From assembly GCA_004431415.1 (NCBI GenBank), contig QPMI01000404.1, positions 32,974 to 96,973 of the forward strand: a stretch of 64,000 nucleotides of DNA, written 5' to 3'. Source of the stretch: Cyanophora paradoxa (taxonomy: Eukaryota; Glaucocystophyceae; Cyanophorales; Cyanophoraceae). Position 1 is the stretch's first letter, and each line of letters opens with the position of its first letter. A program made the position numbers and the translations under genes. Positions 45,886-59,662 of this stretch are shown here, in pieces. The notes under the pieces are model-generated. The model saw nothing but the letters and a program-made list of their open reading frames with translations, did no database searches and was not told the origin of the DNA.

Positions 45886-46569
45886 GCCGCGGCCGCACTC
45901 CGTCGCGATCGGAGCGCCCGCTGCGCAAGGCGCATGCCGCCTCGCGATCGATCGCGATCGCAGAGTTTTTGTTTTGTTTGTTTTCGGTCGATTTTAGTCA
46001 ATTCAATTGTTGACTCGACCTAAAAACAAAACAAAAAACAAAAAGCGCGAATTAACGTACCCGGCCGCGCGCCGGCTGGACCGGCGGACCCGTGAACCCG
46101 CGGTGGCCCGCGGCGCGGCGCGCCGAGCGCGCGCGCGCGGTCTCGCTGCCAGCTCGCGGCTGCACCGTGGCACGCTGGCGCTTAAGTTTCCGGGCGCTTC
46201 CGCTCAGAATCCGCCGCCGCAGTGCGCATGCGCGTCAGGCTGCCATCAGGCTGCGGCATCAGCAGCGCATCGCCACATGCCCGGCCGGCCGGGCGGCCGC
46301 ACCGCGGCACGAAAGCTAGTCCCCATGGCCAGTACTACTAGTAGTACTGCAGCTGCAGCCGCCGTGCGCGTGCGAGTCAACCCGGACTCAGCCGACGCCG
46401 CGGCGCCCGACACCGCAGCTGTAACTGTAGCTGCCAGCTTGGCGCTTCCGCTGCCGCAATGCTGTCGCCGGCGCGTTATGCTGCGGACTACGGTCGACGT
46501 CCTCGCTGGCGCTCTAGATCTCGCGGCGAGTCGGCCCGCTGGCTACCTTCCGCGCATCCGCACCGCGCC
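45886..46569. other. Non-repetitive gap with an AT-rich palindrome
   Basis: No convincing gene. About 45964-46043 is an AT-rich imperfect palindrome: TTTTTGTTTTGTTTG on one side and CAAAACAAAAAACAAAAA on the other, with GTCGATTTTAGTCAA opposite TTGTTGACTCGAC. A perfect 18-bp palindrome AGTACTACTAGTAGTACT lies at 46331-46348. Confidence 0.5.
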
Positions 46570-49500
46570 CTCGCGCACCCCCGCACCGCCGCTCGACCCG
46601 TCGCCGCCGCTTAACCTGCTTGCGCAGGGCGGGCCGGCCGCTGGCTCGCCTGCGGCGCCCCCCGGCTGGAGCCCAGGGCCCCACCTCCGCCCCGAGGTCC
46701 GTCACGGCCTCGCGCGACCCCGCACCGCCGCTCGACCCGCCACCGCCGCTTAACCTGCTTGCGTAGGGCGGGCCGGCAACTGGCTCGCCTGCGTCGCTCT
46801 CCGGCTGGAGCCCAGGGCTCCCCCTCCGCCCCGAGGTCCGTCACGGCCTCGCGCGGCCCCGCGCTGCCGCTCGACCCGCCGCCGCCGCTTATCCTGCTTG
46901 CGCAGGGCGGACCGGCCGCTGGCCCACCCGCCGCGCTCCCCTGCTGGAACCCAGGGCTCCACCTCCGCCCCGAGGTCCGTCGCGGCCTCGCGCGGGCCCG
47001 CGCTGCCGCTCGACCCGCCGCCGCCGCATAACCTGCTTGCGCAGGGCGGGCCGGCCGCGGGCTCGCATGCAGCGCTCCCCGGCTGGACCCCAGGGCTCCG
47101 CCTCCGCCCCGAGGTCCGTCACGACTTCGCGCAGCCCCGCGCTGCCGCTCGACCCGCCGCCGCCGCATAACCTGCTTGCGCAGGGCGGGCCGGCCGCTGG
47201 CTCGCATGCAGCGCTCCCCGGCTGGAGCCCAGGGCTCCCCCTTCAACCCGAGGCCTGTCAAGGCCTCGCGCGGCCCCGCGCCGCCACTCGACCCGCCGCC
47301 GCCGCATAACCTGCTTGCGCAGGGCGGGCCGGCCGCTGGCTCGCATACAGCGCTCCCCGGCTGGAGCCCAAGGCTCCACCTCCGCCCCGGGGTCCGTCGC
47401 GGCCTCGCGCGGGCCCGCGCTGCCGCTCGACCCGCCGCCGCCGCTTATCCTGCTTGCGCAGGGCGGGCCGGCCGCGGGCTCGCATGCAGCGCTCCCCGGC
47501 TGGACCCCAGGGCTCCGCCTCCGCCCCGAGGTCCGTCACGGCCTCGCGCAGCCTCGCGCTGCCGCTCGACCCGCCGCCGCCGCATAACCTGCTTGCGCAG
47601 GGCGGGCCGGCCGCTGGCTCGCATGCAGCGCTCCCCGGCTGGAGCCCAAGGCTCCACCTCCACCCCGAGGCCGTCACGGCCTCGTGCGGCCCCGCGCTGC
47701 CGCTCGACCCGTCGCCGCCGCATAACCTGCTGGCGCGGGGCGGGCCGGCCGCTGGCTCGCAGGCAGCACCCCCCGCTCGAGCCCAGGGCGCCACCGCTGC
47801 CCCGAGGTCCGCCACGGCCTCGCGCGGCCCCGCGCTGCCGCTCGACCCGCCGCCGCCGCATAACCTGCTTGCGCAGGGCGGGCCGGCCGCTGGCTCGCAT
47901 GCAGCGCTCCCCGGCTGGAGCCCAAGGCTCCACCTCCGCCCCGAGGTCGGTCACGGCCTCGCGCGGCCCCGCGCTGCCGCTCGACTCGCCGCCGCCGCAT
48001 ACCCTGCTTGCGCAGGGCGGGCCGGCCGCTGGCTCGCATGCAGCGCTCCCCAGCGGGAGCCCAGGGCTCCACCTTCGCCCCGAGGTCCGTCGCGGCCTCG
48101 CGCGGGCCCGCGCTGCCGCTCGACCCGCCGCCGCCGCATACCCTGCTTGCGCAGGGCGGGCCGGCCGCTGGCTCGCATGCAGCGCTCCCCGGCTGGAGCC
48201 CAAGGCTCCACCTCCACCCCGAGGCCGTCACGGCCTCGTGCGGCCCCGCGCTGCCGCTCGACCCGTCGCCGCCGCATAACCTGCTGGCGCGGGGCGGGCC
48301 GGCCGCTGGCTCGCAGCCAGCACCCCCCCGCTCGAGCCCAGGGCGCCACCGCTGCCCCGAGGTCCGCCACGGCCTCGCGCGGCCCGCGCCGCCGCTTGAC
48401 CCGCCGCAGCCGCCTGACCTGCTTGCGCAGGGCGGGCCGGCCGCTTCCTCGCCTGCGGCACTCTCCGGCTGGACACCAGGGCTCCACCGCTGCCCCGAGG
48501 TCCGTCACGGCCTCGTGCGGCCCGGCGCTGCCGCTTAGCTCGGCACAGCCGCCTGACTCAGTTATCACTGACGCAGGGCGGGCCAGCCGCTGAAGCATCC
48601 GCCGCATTCCCCTGCTGGAGCTCAAGGCTCCACCGCCTCCCCGAGGTCTGCAGCGACCTCGCGCGGCCCCGCGCCGCCGCTCGCCCCGCCGCCCGTGGCC
48701 GCCGCATAACCTGCTGGCGCAGGGCGGGCCGGCCGCGGGCTCGCATGCAGCGCTCCCCGGCTGGACCCCAGGGCTCCACCTCCGCCCCGAGATCCGTCAC
48801 GGCTTCGCGCGGACCCCCGCCGCCGCTCGACCCGCCGCCGCCGCATAACCTGCTTGCGCAGGGCGGGCCGGCCGCGGGCTCGCATGCAGCGCTCCCGGCT
48901 GGAGCCCAGGGCCCCACCTCCGCCCCGAGGCCCGTCACGGCCTCGCGCGGACCCCCGCCGCTGCTCGACCCGCCGCCGCCGCATGACCTGCTTGCGCAGG
49001 GCGGGCCGGCCGCGGGCTCGTCCGCCGCGCTCTCCGGCTGGAGCTCAAGGCCCACCGCCGCCCGAGGTCCGTCGCGGCCTCGCGCGGCCCGCGCTACCAC
49101 CCGACCGCCGCCGCCGCATACCCTGCTTGCGCAGGGCGGGCCGGCCGCGGGCTCGCATACCGCGATCCCCGCTGGAGCCCAAGGCTCCACCTCCGCCCCG
49201 GGTCCGTCACGGCCTCGCGCGGCCCCGCGCTGCCGCTCGACCCGCAGCCACCGCCTGACCTGCTTGCGCAGGCGGGCCGGCCACTGGCTCGCATACCGCG
49301 CTCTCCGGCTGGAGCTCAAGGCTCCACCTCCGCCCCGGGGTCCGTCACGACCTCGCGCGGCCCCACGCCGCCGCTTGACCCGCCGCCGCCGCATAACCTG
49401 CTGACGCGGGGCGGGCCGGCCGCTGGCTCGCAGGCAGCGCTCCCCGGCTCGAGCCCAGGGCTCCACCTCCGCCCCCAGGTCTGCAGCGACCTCGCGCGGC

Positions 49501-52500
49501 CCGCGCTGCGCTCGACCCGCCGCCGCCGCATAACCTGCTTGCGCAGGGCGGGCCGGCCGCTGGCTCGCATACGGCGCTCCCGGCTGGACCCCAGGGCTCC
49601 GCCTCCGCCCCGAGGTCCGTCACGGCCTCGTGCGGCCCCGCGCTGCCGCTCGACCCGCCGCCGCCGCATTACCTGCTTGCGCAGGGCGGGCCGGCCACTG
49701 GCTCGCATACCGCGCTCCCCGGCTGGAGCCCAAGGCTCCACCTCCGCCTCGAGGTCGGTCACGGCCTCGCGCGGCCCCGCGGTGCCGCTCGACTCGCCGC
49801 CGCCGCATACCCTGCTTGCGCAGGGCGGGCCGGCCGCTGGCTCGCATGCAGCGCTCCCCAGCGGGAGCCCAGGGCTCCACCTTCGCCCCGAGGTCCGTCG
49901 CGGCCTCGCGCGGGCCCGCGCTGCCGCTCGACCCGCCGCCGCCGCATACCCTGCTTGCGCAGGGCGGGCCGGCCGCTGGCTCGCATGCAGCGCTCCCCGG
50001 CTGGAGCCCAAGGCTCCACCTCCACCCCGAGGCCGTCACGGCCTCGTGCGGCCCCGCGCTGCCGCTCGACCCGCCGCCGCCGCTTATCCTGCTTGCGCAG
50101 GGCGGGCCGGCCGCGGGCTCGCATGCAGCGCTCCCCGGCTGGACCCCAGGGCTCCGCCTCCGCCCCGAGGTCCGTCACGGCCTCGCGCAGCCTCGCGCTG
50201 CCGCTCGACCCGCCGCCGCCGCATAACCTGCTTGCGCAGGGCGGGCCGGCCGCTGGCTCGCATGCAGCGCTCCCCGGCTGGAGCCCAAGGCTCCACCTCC
50301 ACCCCGAGGCCGTCACGGCCTCGTGCGGCCCCGCGCTGCCGCTCGACCCGTCGCCGCCGCATAACCTGCTGGCGCGGGGCGGGCCGGCCGCTGGCTCGCA
50401 GCCAGCACCCCCCCGCTCGAGCCCAGGGCGCCACCGCTGCCCCGAGGTCCGCCACGGCCTCGCGCGGCCCCGCGCCGCCGCTTGACCCGCCGCAGCCGCC
50501 TGACCTGCTTGCGCAGGGCGGGCCGGCCGCTTCCTCGCCTGCGGCACTCTCCGGCTGGACACCAGGGCTCCACCGCTGCCCCGAGGTCCGTCACGGCCTC
50601 GTGCGGCCCGGCGCTGCCGCTTAGCTCGGCACAGCCGCCTGACTCAGTTATCACTGACGCAGGGCGGGCCAGCCGCTGAAGCATCCGCCGCATTCCCCTG
50701 CTGGAGCTCAAGGCTCCACCGCCTCCCCGAGGTCTGCAGCGACCTCGCGCGGCCCCGCGCCGCCGCTCGCCCCGCCGCCGTGGCCGCCGCATAACCTGCT
50801 GGCGCAGGGCGGGCCGGCCGCGGGCTCGCATGCAGCGCTCCCCGGCTGGACCCCAGGGCTCCACCTCCGCCCCGAGATCCGTCACGGCTTCGCGCGGACC
50901 CCCGCCGCCGCTCGACCCGCCGCCGCCGCATAACCTGCTTGCGCAGGGCGGGCCGGCCGCGGGCTCGCATGCAGCGCTCCCCGGCTGGAGCCCAGGGCCC
51001 CACCTCCGCCCCGAGGCCCGTCACGGCCTCGCGCGGACCCCCGCCGCTGCTCGACCCGCCGCCGCCGCATGACCTGCTTGCGCAGGGCGGGCCGGCCGCG
51101 GGCTCGTCCGCCGCGCTCTCCGGCTGGAGCTCAAGGCCCCACCGCCGCCCCGAGGTCCGTCGCGGCCTCGCGCGGCCCCGCGCTACCACCCGACCCGCCG
51201 CCGCCGCATACCCTGCTTGCGCAGGGCGGGCCGGCCGCGGGCTCGCATACCGCGATCCCCGGCTGGAGCCCAAGGCTCCACCTCCGCCCCGGGGTCCGTC
51301 ACGGCCTCGCGCGGCCCCGCGCTGCCGCTCGACCCGCAGCCACCGCCTGACCTGCTTGCGCAGGGCGGGCCGGCCACTGGCTCGCATACCGCGCTCTCCG
51401 GCTGGAGCTCAAGGCTCCACCTCCGCCCCGGGGTCCGTCACGACCTCGCGCGGCCCCACGCCGCCGCTTGACCCGCCGCCGCCGCATAACCTGCTGACGC
51501 GGGGCGGGCCGGCCGCTGGCTCGCAGGCAGCGCTCCCCGGCTCGAGCCCAGGGCTCCACCTCCGCCCCCAGGTCTGCAGCGACCTCGCGCGGCCCCGCGC
51601 TGCCGCTCGACCCGCCGCCGCCGCATAACCTGCTTGCGCAGGGCGGGCCGGCCGCTGGCTCGCATACGGCGCTCCCCGGCTGGACCCCAGGGCTCCGCCT
51701 CCGCCCCGAGGTCCGTCACGGCCTCGTGCGGCCCCGCGCTGCCGCTCGACCCGCCGCCGCCGCATTACCTGCTTGCGCAGGGCGGGCCGGCCACTGGCTC
51801 GCATACCGCGCTCCCCGGCTGGAGCCCAAGGCTCCACCTCCGCCTCGAGGTCGGTCACGGCCTCGCGCGGCCCCGCGGTGCCGCTCGACTCGCCGCCGCC
51901 GCATACCCTGCTTGCGCAGGGCGGGCCGGCCGCTGGCTCGCATGCAGCGCTCCCCAGCGGGAGCCCAGGGCTCCACCTTCGCCCCGAGGTCCGTCGCGGC
52001 CTCGCGCGGGCCCGCGCTGCCGCTCGACCCGCCGCCGCCGCATACCCTGCTTGCGCAGGGCGGGCCGGCCGCTGGCTCGCATGCAGCGCTCCCCGGCTGG
52101 AGCCCAAGGCTCCACCTCCACCCCGAGGCCGTCACGGCCTCGTGCGGCCCGCGCTGCCGCTCGACCCGTCGCCGCCGCATAACCTGCTGGCGCGGGGCGG
52201 GCCGGCCGCTGGCTCGCAGCCAGCACCCCCCGCTCGAGCCAGGGCGCCACCGCTGCCCCGAGGTCCGCCACGGCCTCGCGCGGCCCCGCGCCGCCGCTTG
52301 ACCCGCCGCAGCCGCCTGACCTGCTTGCGCAGGGCGGGCCGGCCGCTTCCTCGCCTGCGGCACTCTCCGGCTGGACACCAGGGCTCCACCGCTGCCCCGA
52401 GGTCCGTCACGGCCTCGTGCGGCCCGGCGCTGCCGCTTAGCTCGGCACAGCCGCCTGACTCAGTTATCACTGACGCAGGGCGGGCCAGCCGCTGAAGCAT

Positions 52501-55500
52501 CCGCCGCATTCCCCTGCTGGAGCTCAAGGCTCCACCGCCTCCCCGAGGTCTGCAGCGACCTCGCGCGGCCCCGCGCCGCCGCTCGCCCCGCCGCCCGTGG
52601 CCGCCGCATAACCTGCTGGCGCAGGGCGGGCCGGCCGCGGGCTCGCATGCAGCGCTCCCCGGCTGGACCCCAGGGCTCCGCCTCCGCCCCGAGATCCGTC
52701 ACGGCTTCGCGCGGACCCCCGCCGCCGCTCGACCCGCCGCCGCCGCATAACCTGCTTGCGCAGGGCGGGCCGGCCGCGGGCTCGCATGCAGCGCTCCCCG
52801 GCTGGAGCCCAGGGCCCCACCTCCGCCCCGAGGCCGTCACGGCCTCGCGCGGACCCCCGCCGCTGCTCGACCCGCCGCCGCCGCATGACCTGCTTGCGCA
52901 GGGCGGGCCGGCCGCGGGCTCGTCCGCCGCGCTCTCCGGCTGGAGCTCAAGGCCCCACCGCCGCCCCGAGGTCCGTCGCGGCCTCGCGCGGCCCGCGCTA
53001 CCACCCGACCCGCCGCCGCCGCATACCCTGCTTGCGCAGGGCGGGCCGGCCGCGGGCTCGCATACCGCGATCCCCGGCTGGAGCCCAAGGCTCCACCTCC
53101 GCCCGGGGTCCGTCACGGCCTCGCGCGGCCCCGCGCTGCGCTCGACCCGCAGCCACCGCCTGACCTGCTTGCGCAGGGCGGGCCGGCCACTGGCTCGCAT
53201 ACCGCGCTCTCCGGCTGGAGCTCAAGGCTCCACCTCCGCCCCGGGGTCCGTCACGACCTCGCGCGGCCCCACGCCGCCGCTTGACCCGCCGCCGCCGCAT
53301 AACCTGCTGACGCGGGGCGGGCCGGCCGCTGGCTCGCAGGCAGCGCTCCCCGGCTCGAGCCCAGGGCTCCACCTCCGCCCCCAGGTCTGCAGCGACCTCG
53401 CGCGGCCCCGCGCTGCCGCTCGACCCGCCGCCGCCGCATAACCTGCTTGCGCAGGGCGGGCCGGCCGCTGGCTCGCATACGGCGCTCCCCGGCTGGACCC
53501 CAGGGCTCCGCCTCCGCCCGAGGTCCGTCACGGCCTCGTGCGGCCCGCGCTGCCGCTCGACCCGCCGCCGCCGCATTACCTGCTTGCGCAGGGCGGGCCG
53601 GCCACTGGCTCGCATACCGCGCTCCCCGGCTGGAGCCCAAGGCTCCACCTCCGCCTCGAGGTCGGTCACGGCCTCGCGCGGCCCCGCGCTGCCGCTCGAC
53701 TCGCCGCCGCCGCATACCCTGCTTGCGCAGGGCGGGCCGGCCGCTGGCTCGCATGCAGCGCTCCCCAGCGGGAGCCCAGAGCTCCACCTTCGCCCCGAGG
53801 TCCGTCGCGGCCTCGCGCGGGCCCGCGCTGCCGCTCGACCCGCCGCCGCCGCATACCCTGCTTGCGCAGGGCGGGCCGGCCGCGGGCTCGCATACCGCGA
53901 TCCCCGGCTGGAGCCCAAGGCTCCCCTCCGCCCCGGGGTCCGTCACGGCCTCGCGCGGCCCCGCGCTGCCGCTCGACCCGCCGCCGCCGCAGAACCTGCT
54001 GGCGCGGGGCGGTCCGGCCGCTGGCTCGCAAGCAGCGCTCCCTGGCTCGAGCCCAGGCCCCACCTCCGCCCGAGGTCAGTCACGGCCTCGAGCGGCCCGC
54101 GCTTCTGCTCGATCCGCCGCCGCCGCATACCCTGCTTGCGCAGGGCGGGCCGGCCGCTGGCCCGCATGCAGCGCTCCCCAGCTGGAGCCCAAGGCTCCAC
54201 CTTCGCCCCGAGGTCAGTCACGACCTCGAGCGGCCCCGCGCTGCTGCTCGACCTGCCGCCGCCGCAGAACCTGCTTGCGCAGGGCGGGCGGCCGCTGGCT
54301 CGCATGCAGCGCTCCCCGGCTGGAGTTTAGGGCGCCACCTCCGCCCCGAGGTCCGTCACGGCCTCGCGCAGCCCCGCGCTGCCGCTCGACCCGCCGCCGC
54401 CGCATAACCTGCTTGCACAGGGCAGGCCGGCCGTGGCTCGCATGCAGCGCCCCCGGCTGGAGCCCAGGGCCCCACCGCTGCCCCGAGGTCCTTCAAGCCT
54501 CGCGCGGCCCCGCGCTGCTGCAGCTCGGCGTACCGCCACTGCCATGACCTGCTGGCGCAGGGCGGGCCGGCCGTTGGCTCGTCCGCAGCGCTCTCCGGCT
54601 GGAGCTCAAGGCTCCACCGCCGCCCCGAGGTCCGTCACGGCCTCGCGCGGCCCCGCGCTGCCGCTCGACCCGCCGCCGCCGCATAACCTGCTTGCGCAGG
54701 GCGGGCCGGCCGCTGGCTCGCATTCAGCGCTCCCCGGCTGGAGCCCAAGGCTCCACCTCCGCCCCGGGGTCCGTCACGGCCTCGCGCGGCCCCGCGCTGC
54801 CGCTCGACCCGCAGCCACCGCCTGACCTGCTTGCGCAGGGCGGGCCGGCCACTGGCTCGCATACCGCGCTCTCCGGCTGGAGCTCAAGGCTCCACCTCCG
54901 CCCCGGGGTCCGTCACGACCTCGCGCGGCCCCACGCCGCCGCTTGACCCGCCGCCGCCGCATAACCTGCTGACGCGGGGCGGGCCGGCCGCTGGCTCGCA
55001 GGCAGCGCTCCCCGGCTCGAGCCCAGGGCTCCACCTCCGCCCCCAGGTCTGAAGCGACCTCGCGCGGCCCCGCGCTGCCGCTCGACCCGCCGCCGCCGCA
55101 TAACCTGCTTGCGCAGGGCGGGCCGGCCGCTGGCTCGCATACGGCGCTCCCCGGCTGGACCCCAGGGCTCCGCCTCCGCCCCGAGGTCCGTCACGGCCTC
55201 GTGCGGCCCCGCGCTGCCGCTCGACCCGCCGCCGCCGCATTACCTGCTTGCGCAGGGCGGGCCGGCCACTGGCTCGCATACCGCGCTCCCCGGCTGGAGC
55301 CCAAGGCTCCACCTCCGCCTCGAGGTCGGTCACGGCCTCGCGCGGCCCCGCGGTGCCGCTCGACTCGCCGCCGCCGCATACCCTGCTTGCGCAGGGCGGG
55401 CCGGCCGCTGGCTCGCATGCAGCGCTCCCCAGCGGGAGCCCAGAGCTCCACCTTCGCCCCGAGGTCCGTCGCGGCCTCGCGCGGGCCCGCGCTGCCGCTC

Positions 55501-58500
55501 GACCCGCCGCCGCCGCATACCCTGCTTGCGCAGGGCGGGCCGGCCGCGGGCTCGCATACCGCGATCCCCGGCTGGAGCCCAAGGCTCCCCCTCCGCCCCG
55601 GGGTCCGTCACGGCCTCGCGCGGCCCCGCGCTGCCGCTCGACCCGCCGCCGCCGCAGAACCTGCTGGCGCGGGGCGGTCCGGCCGCTGGCTCGCAAGCAG
55701 CGCTCCCTGGCTCGAGCCCAGGGCCCCACCTCCGCCCCGAGGTCAGTCACGGCCTCGAGCGGCCCCGCGCTTCTGCTCGATCCGCCGCCGCCGCATACCC
55801 TGCTTGCGCAGGGCGGGCCGGCCGCTGGCCCGCATGCAGCGCTCCCCAGCTGGAGCCCAAGGCTCCACCTTCGCCCCGAGGTCAGTCACGACCTCGAGCG
55901 GCCCCGCGCTGCTGCTCGACCTGCCGCCGCCGCAGAACCTGCTTGCGCAGGGCGGGCCGGCCGCTGGCTCGCATGCAGCGCTCCCCGGCTGGAGTTTAGG
56001 GCGCCACCTCCGCCCAGAGGTCCGTCACGGCCTCGCGCAGCCCCGCGCTGCCGCTCGACCCGCCGCCGCCGCATAACCTGCTTGCACAGGGCAGGCCGGC
56101 CGTGGGCTCGCATGCAGCGCCCCCCGGCTGGAGCCCAGGGCCCCACCGCTGCCCCGAGGTCCTTCAAGCCTCGCGCGGCCCCGCGCTGCTGCAGCTCGGC
56201 GTACCGCCACTGCCATGACCTGCTGGCGCAGGGCGGGCCGGCCGTTGGCTCGTCCGCCGCGCTCTCCGGCTGGAGCTCAAGGCTCCACCGCCGCCCCGAG
56301 GTCCGTCACGGCCTCGCGCGGCCCCGCGCTGCCGCTCGACCCGCCGCCGCCGCATAACCTGCTTGCGCAGGGCGGGCCGGCCGCTGGCTCGCATGCAGCG
56401 CCCCCCGGCCGGAGTCCAGGGCTCCACCTCCGCCCCGAGGTCCGTCACGGCCTCGCGCAGCCCCGGACTGCCGCTCGACCCGCCGCCGCCGCATGACCTG
56501 CTTGCGCAGGGCGGGCCGGCCGCTGGCTCGCATGCAGCGCTCCCCGGCTGGACCCCAGGGCTCCGCCTCCGCCCCGAGGTCCGTCACGGCCTCGCGCGGC
56601 CCCGCGCTGCCGCTCGACCCGCCGCCGCCGCATAACCTGCTTGCGCAGGGCTGGCCGGCCGCTGGCTCGCATGCAGCGCCCCCCGGCCGGAGTCCAGGGC
56701 TCCACCTCCGCCCCGAGGTCCGTCACGGCCTCGCGCAGCCCCGGACTGCCGCTCGGCCCGCCGCCGCCGCATGACCTGCTTGCGCAGGGCGGGCTGGCCG
56801 CTGGCTCGCATGCAGCGCTCCCCGGCTGGAGCCCAGGGCTCCACCTCCACCCCGGGGTCCGTCACGGCCTCGCGCGGCCCCGCGCTGCCGCTCAACCCGC
56901 CGCCGCCGCATAACCTGCTTGCGCAGGGCGGGCCGGCCGCTGGCTCGCATGCAGCGCTCCCCGGCTGGAGCCCAGGGCTCCACCGCTGCCCCGAGGTCCG
57001 TCACGGCCTCGCGCGGCCCCGCGCTGCAGCTCGGCGTACCGCCACTGCCTGACCTACTTGCGCAGGGCGGGCCGGCCGCTGGCTCATCCGCCGCGCTCTC
57101 CGGCTGGAGCCCAGGGCTCCACCTCCACCCCGAGGTCCGTTCACGGCCTCGCACGGCCCCGCGCCACCACCCGGCTTGCCGCCGCCGCCTGACCTGCGGG
57201 TGCAGGGCGGGCCGGCCGCTGGCCCGCCCACCGCGCTCTCGTGCTGGAGCTCAAGGCTCCACCACCTCCCGAGGTCTGCAGCGACCTCGCGCGGCCCGGC
57301 GCCGCCGCCCGGCTCGCTGCCTCCGCCTGACCGGCTGGCACAGGGCGGGCCGGCCCTTAGCCTGTCCGCGGCCGTCGGACGCTTCCTGGCTGGAGCTCAA
57401 GGCTCCGCCACCGCCCCAAGGTCTGCAGCGACCTCGCGCGATCCCGCGCCGCCGCTGAACCCGCCGCCACCACCTGACCTGCGTGCGCAGGGCGGGCCGG
57501 CCGGGGACCGCGCGCAGCGCCTCCTGCGGTAGCTAACAGCTCCGCCGCCGCCCGAAGGTCCGTAGCGGCCTCGCGCGGTCCCGCGCTGCCGCTCGACCGG
57601 CTGCCGCCGTCAGACCTACTCGCGAAAGGCAGGCCGGTCGCTGGCTCGCCAGCAGCGCTCTCCTGCTGGAGCTCAAGCCTCCACCACCGCTCCGAGGTCT
57701 GCAGCGACCTCGCACGGCCCCGCGCCGCCGCGCGGCTCTCCGCCGCCGCCTCGCCTGCTTGCGCAGGGCGGGCCGGCCTCTGGCTCGCCCGCGTCGCCCC
57801 CCTGCTGGAGCTCAAGGCTCCTTTGCGACCCCGAGGTCCGTCACGGCCTCGCGCGACCCCCCGCCACCGCTCGACCCGCCGCCTCCGCCCGACCTGCCTG
57901 CGCAGGGCGGGCCGGCCCCTGGCTCGCCCGCAAGGCCCCCTGGCTGAAGCTTCGGGCCCCGCCACTACACCGAGGTCTACTACGACCTCGCGTGGCCCCG
58001 CGCCGCCGCTCGGCTCGCCGCCGCTGCCTGACCTGCGTACGCAAGGCGGGCCGGCCTCTGGCATACCCGCGGCGCTCCCCGGCTGGAGCTCGAGGCTCCA
58101 CCGCCTCCCCGAGGTCTGAAGCGACCTCGCGCGGCCCACACTACCGCTCGACCCGCTGCCATTGCTCCCCCAGCGTGCGTAGGGCGGGCCGGCCTCTAGC
58201 TCGCCCGCGACGCTTCCTGGCTGGAACTCAAGGCTCCACCCCCGCCCCGAGGTCTGCAGCGACCTCGCGCGTCCCCGCGCCGCCACTGAACTCGCCGCCG
58301 CCGCATAACCTGCTTGCGCAGGGCGGGCCGGCCTCTGGCTCGCCAGCCGCGCTCTCCTGCTGGAGCTCATGGCCCCACCACCGCCCCGAGGTCCGCAACG
58401 ACCTCGCGCGGCCCCAAGCCGCCGCCGCCTCGCCTGCTGGCGCAGGGTGGGCTGACCGCTGGCTCGCCCGCGGTGCTGTTCCACGGGCGCTCCAGGCCCT

Positions 58501-58700
58501 GAGGCCCCGCGACCGCTTCCGCGGTCTTATGCGGCCCACACGCCTCCGCGCGGCGCGCTTCCGCCGCCTAACCTGCTTGCACAGGGCAGGACGGTGGTGG
58601 GCTCGCTTTCGGTGCCCACCGGCTGGGATGGTTGTAGATTCCGCCGCGGCCCCGAGGTCCGTAACGGCCTCGCGCAACTTCACGCCGACGCGCAGTGCGA
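46570..58700 (+). repeat. 139-bp GC-rich satellite array with higher-order repeats
   Basis: About 87 units around ACCTGCTTGCGCAGGGCGGG; unit starts step by 139 bp (for example 46759, 46898, 47037, 47176, 47315, 47454). A rare variant CAGTTATCACTGACG recurs at 48559, 50645 and 52461 (2086 and 1816 bp, about 15 and 13 units). GGAGTTTAGGGCGCC recurs 12 units apart (54322 and 55991). Units diverge beyond about 57100. 139 is not a multiple of three, so its long open frames are spurious. Confidence 0.97.
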
Positions 58701-59106
58701 CCGCCTTGCCCGCCCTCCACCCGTAGCGCGCCCCTGGCCCGCACCGCCCAGCATGACTTGTCGGCGGCGGAGATCTGGCGGCGCCATTATCCAGCACCGC
58801 CCCGGTTCGTCGACTGCCCCATAGGGGTACGGCGAGACCTCCCCCCAGCCTTCTGGGCCGGCTCGTTACCTCGGGCTTCGTGGCCCGCCCCGGCCCTATG
58901 TTTGTTTGTCCGAATTCACGCTCTCTGCCCGTTCCTCCTACAGCGCAGTGCGCTGGGAGAGGGAGGCCTAGCGTCTGGGACACGTGGGGTGGCAGGGGAA
59001 GGAGGAAGGAGAGGGGGGGAAGGGGGGAGGGCGAAACAACCTTCGCCCTCTTGCTCACTTTGTTCCTATGTATGCTATTCTGGCTGGCTGTGACCTGACT
59101 CTTGTT
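58701..59106. other. Spacer, no gene seen
   Basis: Unique sequence with a purine-rich tract (GGAAGGAGGAAGGAGAGGGG, near 58997) and no recognisable coding content. Confidence 0.4.
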
Positions 59107-59662
59107 TGGTAGGGGGTACTGCATTCGTGCTGCGTTCGCTACGCTCACCCCCGCGGCCTCCGGCGGCGGTACCCGGCTTCGGATCCCCGAACCCGGAAGA
59201 AACCGCGTACCCCTCCCCGGGGTACGCCGTTCGCCCCAACCGGCCCCACAAGGCGCGGCCCGAGGCCGAACGCGTACCCCGGAGAGGGGTACGGCGTCAG
59301 AGCGGCCCCGATCAAGTGTACCCGAGCGGGTACCCGATCGTCCGCGACGGCCCCGAGCGGAGTACCCCCGAGCGGGGTACACCGTCTCGGCCCGCAACGG
59401 CCCTCACCGGGGTACAGGCGCCTAGCGCGCTTACCCCGGAGAGTTCTTGTTCCGGAACTCGCAAGGGCGAGGCCGGAATGGCATACGGCGATCCGCCCTG
59501 GTCGGTCGCCAACGTATTATGATACGTGGTTCCCGGGAAAGCAGCCATATAGAGCTGCCGTACCTCAGGGCCCAACCGATGCGCTATCCCGTGCATCTAG
59601 CTAAGTAGTGCCAGGCGTAAGATAGCTAGGTCTTCTGCATTCGAATGAAGCGAGGCGTAAAT
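59107..59662 (+). repeat. ~555-bp direct repeat, copy 1
   Basis: From TGGTAGGGG to GAGGCGTAAAT; the same sequence recurs at 60623-61177 with small indels. Rich in self-complementary GAGTACCCCCGAGCGGGGTAC-type motifs. Flanks show no target duplication. Confidence 0.9.

Noticed and set aside
47454-48593. Long Pro/Arg/Ala frames in the 139-bp satellite
   Set aside because: Frame rotates with each 139-bp unit; no conserved product.
46570-58700. rDNA spacer or telomere
   Set aside because: No rRNA genes, tRNA genes or short telomeric repeats were recognised anywhere in the window.
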